In this document: in pieces, positions 6,801-8,623 of the stretch
Layout of the letters: every line of letters begins with the position of its first letter
Position numbering within the stretch: position 1 is the first letter of the stretch
Assembly (NCBI GenBank): GCA_964550025.1
Contig: CAZJYI010000294.1
Coordinates: forward strand, 1 to 8,623
Direction: 5' to 3'
Length of the DNA stretch: 8,623 bases
Source: CAZJYI01 sp964550025
GTDB lineage: Bacteria > Verrucomicrobiota > Kiritimatiellia > UBA8416 > CAYOBW01
Position numbers and translations under genes: made by a program
Notes under the pieces: model-generated
The model's database searches: none
Told to the model about the DNA's origin: nothing
The model's input: only the letters and a program-made list of their open reading frames with translations

Positions 6801-7997
6801 CACGCCCACCGCGCAGTAGCCCCAGTTCGGGTCGTCGCCCATATTGGTCCAGGCGTATCCGCCGGGGTATGCTCCCCAGAAGAGGTTTTTCCACGGTTTG
6901 ACGACCTGAAACATCATCTTCTGGATAACGCGCGGGTCGCCCATGGTCTGGGCCGCGTCGCACATGGTTTCACCGCCGCCGAGCGAGATCATGCCACCGT
7001 GCAATTGCCCATGCGTCCATTCGTGATACATCCCCCACCAGTTACCATCACCCGAACTCATACCGCCATAGCTGCCGCCGGCGCCGCGGCTGAGGATTTC
7101 GACGCCGTTCTTCTTGGTGCCGCCGACTAGAATCTTGTACTTGAATTTCACCGGATCGGGCTTCTCCCAATACGGCATCAGATGCCCAGCGTACTCCTGG
7201 TAGGCCCACCAGTCCTCCCAGCCGCGCATGATCATCATGCGATTGCGTGCCGCTTGCTCCCGGTCGTCATCGATCAGCCAACGTGATCCGATCGCGTCGT
7301 TGGGGTCTTCCGATCCCAGGACTGCCACAAAATGCTCGCTCTCAATCTGCGCGGTACCAGCCCTGTAAAGATCGCCCGGCGGGAAATCACTGTTGTGCCT
7401 CGGATTGACCTTCCACTGAATGCCCTCTTCAAAGGTGCTGTCCCGCAGCCGCTTCATCTCTTTCTCGTAGAGATCGCAAAGATAACGCTCGTCGGCCTCG
7501 ACAAACGAACCGGAGGTGAAGCATCGCTTACGACCGTCTTCCAGACGCAGCACGGCCGCGGGACAATAGTAATCCGGCGCGGAGGTCTCGTCCTTTCGCT
7601 TCCAAGGATTTCCGATGCCCATCCCCAGACCACGGAAACCGATCAGGTGCGCGTTGAACTGCTTCACGCCACGCAATGTACGTGGCCACCACTTGCGTTG
7701 CTTGGGGTCCGGCGACGTGAGGGACGCCGGATTGATCGTCCAGGTCCGCAGGGGCACGCCCTCGGGGATCTGGACCACATCGACGCCCTGCTTCGGCCAC
7801 CATTGGACCGTTCTCCGGTGATAACCGGAAGCCGCGCCTCCCTGGGCGTCCTCGACCTTGTCCAGGCTGACGTCCGTTCTCCGCTCGCCGGGAAACCGTG
7901 CATTGCGAAAGTAGTCGTACGATTCGGCGGACGCATTGGCGACAGGCGTCAACACGATAAGCAACGCGTAGTATCGAGCAAAGGGCGTCATTCGCAT
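3894..7997 (-). CDS. Large exported HEWTH metallopeptidase-like protein (DUF6055 / Svx-AvrXca-like) with beta-helix, LamG and coiled-coil tail
   Basis: The 1367-residue product has a signal peptide (about 1-24, ending 'ANASA'). Residues about 210-360 resemble DUF6055 / Svx-AvrXca proteins: 'SEHFVAVLG' (220-228), 'RGWEDWWAYQEY' (258-269), 'KYKILVGGT' (286-294) and 'MYHEWTHGQ' (323-331). H325-E326-W-T-H329 fits the HExxH zinc motif, and Glu343 in 'GGGETMCDAA' could be the third ligand, as in gluzincins. Residues 674-742 show hexapeptide periodicity typical of a left-handed beta-helix ('VARSAT', 'VDETAY', 'VAPGAM', 'VLDGAK'). Residues about 833-985 look like a LamG sandwich, from 'GSFTFNGKDQYAELP' to 'LTGAVDFFRVY'. 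Residues about 1035-1310 are charged, helical and probably coiled coil. The tail is aromatic ('MWLKKMKPWMYK'). The start at 7997 is supported by the signal peptide and a GGAG site; a second ATG at 7991 is possible. The open frame extends 188 codons upstream only by overlapping the preceding gene. The HExxH motif is seen; peptidase activity and family membership are inferred from patterns recalled without a search. Confidence 0.88.
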   Translation of the reverse strand: MRMTPFARYYALLIVLTPVANASAESYDYFRNARFPGERRTDVSLDKVEDAQGGAASGYHRRTVQWWPKQGVDVVQIPEGVPLRTWTINPASLTSPDPKQRKWWPRTLRGVKQFNAHLIGFRGLGMGIGNPWKRKDETSAPDYYCPAAVLRLEDGRKRCFTSGSFVEADERYLCDLYEKEMKRLRDSTFEEGIQWKVNPRHNSDFPPGDLYRAGTAQIESEHFVAVLGSEDPNDAIGSRWLIDDDREQAARNRMMIMRGWEDWWAYQEYAGHLMPYWEKPDPVKFKYKILVGGTKKNGVEILSRGAGGSYGGMSSGDGNWWGMYHEWTHGQLHGGMISLGGGETMCDAAQTMGDPRVIQKMMFQVVKPWKNLFWGAYPGGYAWTNMGDDPNWGYCAVGVIPPMMTDREHTPMHAIARLGERRGIFKNGIRGMGDFMGQIGARMAEFDTELQAGLRQTFTMPTRVSLRTIDPEKRLYRSPVMYSPEPFGLNIVRLVPDKGAKKLTVDFQGHFDAETFSDWRACIVAVDAEGRCRYSPLWNKGTISLEAEPGDLRHWLTVTATPYALTPSHPTGMGSVWTVYQGGFAFRYPYDVQLAGCRPGSPHTTLEEDDVLTGVGGVWGMRRGEGANCANIPATSDSPGYAAMRKALEGDEDPVSVAHLENSRGHRHRNGGGWVARSATVDETAYVAPGAMVLDGAKVLGNTVINDYAIVTGAGVTVKDNARVYGKVIVDDTRGTREYSGAARVYRRDEGQEDVFLDKPQQRANQLGLTASRFFGRDIRLQANYECDVPDAAILEDYFKEHSTDVFFYGAHRADLIFFDGVLRGRPGFVENEQGGSFTFNGKDQYAELPGEVADLEETSLNIRFKHAGVAIQTLYEFFSSAEHYLRLTCDKGALKLTASDGKTIVSATADVKVPANRWTVCRVEIDGKKIAMCVNDRTVATTASDFRASDAFAPGLPRLGFLGAGRHGSKPLTGAVDFFRVYTTVFKDFGDAAVPLVAPRNIPAGYVERFTKTFPDYDNMVAEAEVSATSHPLTAYYAKYNAAIQARLSALRSTLSPEIEAMEKRLDSLSAELDEVERQVKVAEQNDEDFKALKQAMDRRRSTLQKQLQAIYSNNERCAAATKVRDETQTTLLEAQRELAKKAATSNPEYIKLHQRQQAIQEELRTLKPTDPRVRLLRIRQNNLNKAKRGVLERMCMEDPELKKVFLENKKATTASSKIRNSIVKSGEGRVINEQIIACRVEFKPDAAVMKKLSTLQQAVQKQEAAIEKAKVDVAVAANPAEYRALQRTLYFGKAYERTVKKALLAAVPKPTDDIAQVRMAQRYQSQEWHTAVDWDGRAAYEKNPDSVRQPVMQMWLKKMKPWMYK

Positions 7998-8002
7998 GGG
8001 TG

Positions 8003-8006
8003 CTCC
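8003..8006 (-). promoter_or_regulatory. Ribosome binding site of the large exported protein
   Basis: The minus strand reads GGAG at 8006-8003, 5 bases before the ATG at 7997 and 11 bases before the next in-frame ATG at 7991. It favours the first ATG and argues against the long open extension of this frame through the membrane-protein gene. Confidence 0.65.
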
Positions 8007-8026
8007 AAAGGGGGTCCGGAAGATCT

Positions 8027-8524
8027 TCACTCGCGATTGGGAAGCAGAGCTACCAGTAGAGACAACACCATTTTCAGAAGCAATCCAACTCCGAACCACA
8101 TCAAGCCGCCCGTCACAATGAGTTGAGCGAAATACCAGAGTGCGGGTCCCTCCGGTAGCAGTCCGAGGTGTCTGTATGCGGCGTGGATCGGAAAGTCGAA
8201 GAAGTAGGCGGCGATCATAACTAACAACGTCGGATTCATGTCGTCCCACGCTGATGCGTATTCGATTGCCGATGCAATGGTGATGAGGATCGTATGCAAC
8301 GTCGCAAAGACAAGAGGGAGCCAGAGCTTGCCACGTATCGCGGATCGCGAAAAGCAGTGGGCAAGTAGCGCGTATGTAAAGAAGAGAAGGCCCCACGCCG
8401 GATGAAAGAGGCGCGAGATAGAAAGCGAGACCGCGACGACGGAGACAAATACCAAAACGCCGCGGAGAGTGTAGCGCCACCCCGTTAGTTGCGACCGCGG
8501 TTTGCAGGAGCTTCGTGAGTCCAT
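8027..8524 (-). CDS. Small multi-pass inner-membrane protein of unknown function
   Basis: The 165-residue product has four or five hydrophobic segments, at about 20-38, 43-58, 68-87, 98-113 and 129-161; the last is long enough to cross the membrane once with a helical extension. The N-terminus is polar and basic ('SSCKPRSQ'). The lead 'WRYTLRGVLVFVSVVAVSLSISRLF' pattern (residues 16-40) resembles the R-[FY]-[ST]-L-R-x-L-L-V start of many small planctomycete membrane proteins. I recognise no enzymatic motif. Coding is supported by the even spread of hydrophobic helices and by the 29-base gap to the next gene on the same strand, which suggests a shared transcript. The ATG at 8524 has no clear Shine-Dalgarno sequence upstream, so the start is less certain than those of its neighbours. 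It may anchor or accompany the secreted products, but nothing in the sequence shows this. Confidence 0.72.
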   Translation of the reverse strand: MDSRSSCKPRSQLTGWRYTLRGVLVFVSVVAVSLSISRLFHPAWGLLFFTYALLAHCFSRSAIRGKLWLPLVFATLHTILITIASAIEYASAWDDMNPTLLVMIAAYFFDFPIHAAYRHLGLLPEGPALWYFAQLIVTGGLMWFGVGLLLKMVLSLLVALLPNRE

Positions 8525-8560
8525 TAGTAGTCTGAGAACGTGTTTGAAAAATCGAATTCA

Positions 8561-8600
8561 CCCTCCCGCTGTGCGGGAGGGTCGGACGCGAGAGCGTCCG
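8561..8600. repeat. Double-hairpin repeat upstream of the cluster
   Basis: Two perfect hairpins lie side by side. The first pairs CCCTCCCGC (8561-8569) with GCGGGAGGG (8573-8581) around TGT. The second pairs CGGACGC (8583-8589) with GCGTCCG (8594-8600) around a GAGA tetraloop. GGGGAGGG and, after a short spacer, CCCCTCTCC follow and may form part of a third imperfect stem cut by the window end. It starts 36 bases upstream of the first gene's ATG. There is no T-run after it in either direction. The shape fits a dispersed palindromic repeat, seen here as one copy; it could also insulate the cluster from upstream transcription. Confidence 0.72.
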
Positions 8601-8623
8601 GGGAGGGCCGATGTCCCCTCTCC

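Noticed and set aside
6219..7130. 303-codon plus-strand frame opposite the HEWTH region
   Set aside because: It is antisense to the clearly coding metallopeptidase-like domain, with no recognisable motif, signal peptide or ribosome site.
7998..8561. 188-codon upstream extension of the large gene's frame
   Set aside because: It runs through the membrane-protein gene in a different frame. The signal peptide and the GGAG site at 8003-8006 place the true start at 7997.

Overview
The window is a GC-rich stretch of bacterial genome, most likely from a planctomycete or a close relative. This is inferred from the gene mix and has not been proved: several long exported proteins with LamG, sulfatase-modifying-factor and glycoside hydrolase domains, a small membrane protein with a planctomycete-style 'GWRYTLRGVLV' lead, and GC-rich palindromic repeats between genes. 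I found no tRNA, rRNA, CRISPR array, transposase or integrase.

Layout, left to right. Bases 1-105 hold the last 34 codons of a plus-strand gene, possibly an alpha/beta hydrolase or S9-type peptidase. A 155-base convergent gap (106-260) follows. Everything else is one minus-strand cluster, transcribed right to left: a 165-residue membrane protein (8524-8027); a 1367-residue exported protein with an HEWTH zinc-peptidase motif, a left-handed beta-helix, a LamG domain and a long coiled-coil tail (7997-3894); an exported SUMF1/FGE-fold protein without the catalytic cysteines (3745-2702); and an exported GH127 glycosidase with all expected active-site residues (2675-261). Gaps inside the cluster are 29, 148 and 26 bases. 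The 148-base gap carries a 66-base near-perfect palindrome. A double-hairpin repeat lies just upstream of the first gene at the right edge.

Three consecutive products have Sec-type signal peptides, so the cluster looks like a secreted or surface degradation system. GH127 enzymes remove beta-L-arabinofuranose, a sugar typical of plant hydroxyproline-rich glycoproteins such as extensins. The large protein resembles DUF6055 / Svx-AvrXca-type gluzincins. A peptidase and a glycosidase for the same arabinosylated glycoprotein is the most interesting reading of the locus, but it is a hypothesis. The pseudo-FGE may bind sugar or protein, or serve an unknown role; it is unlikely to activate sulfatases.
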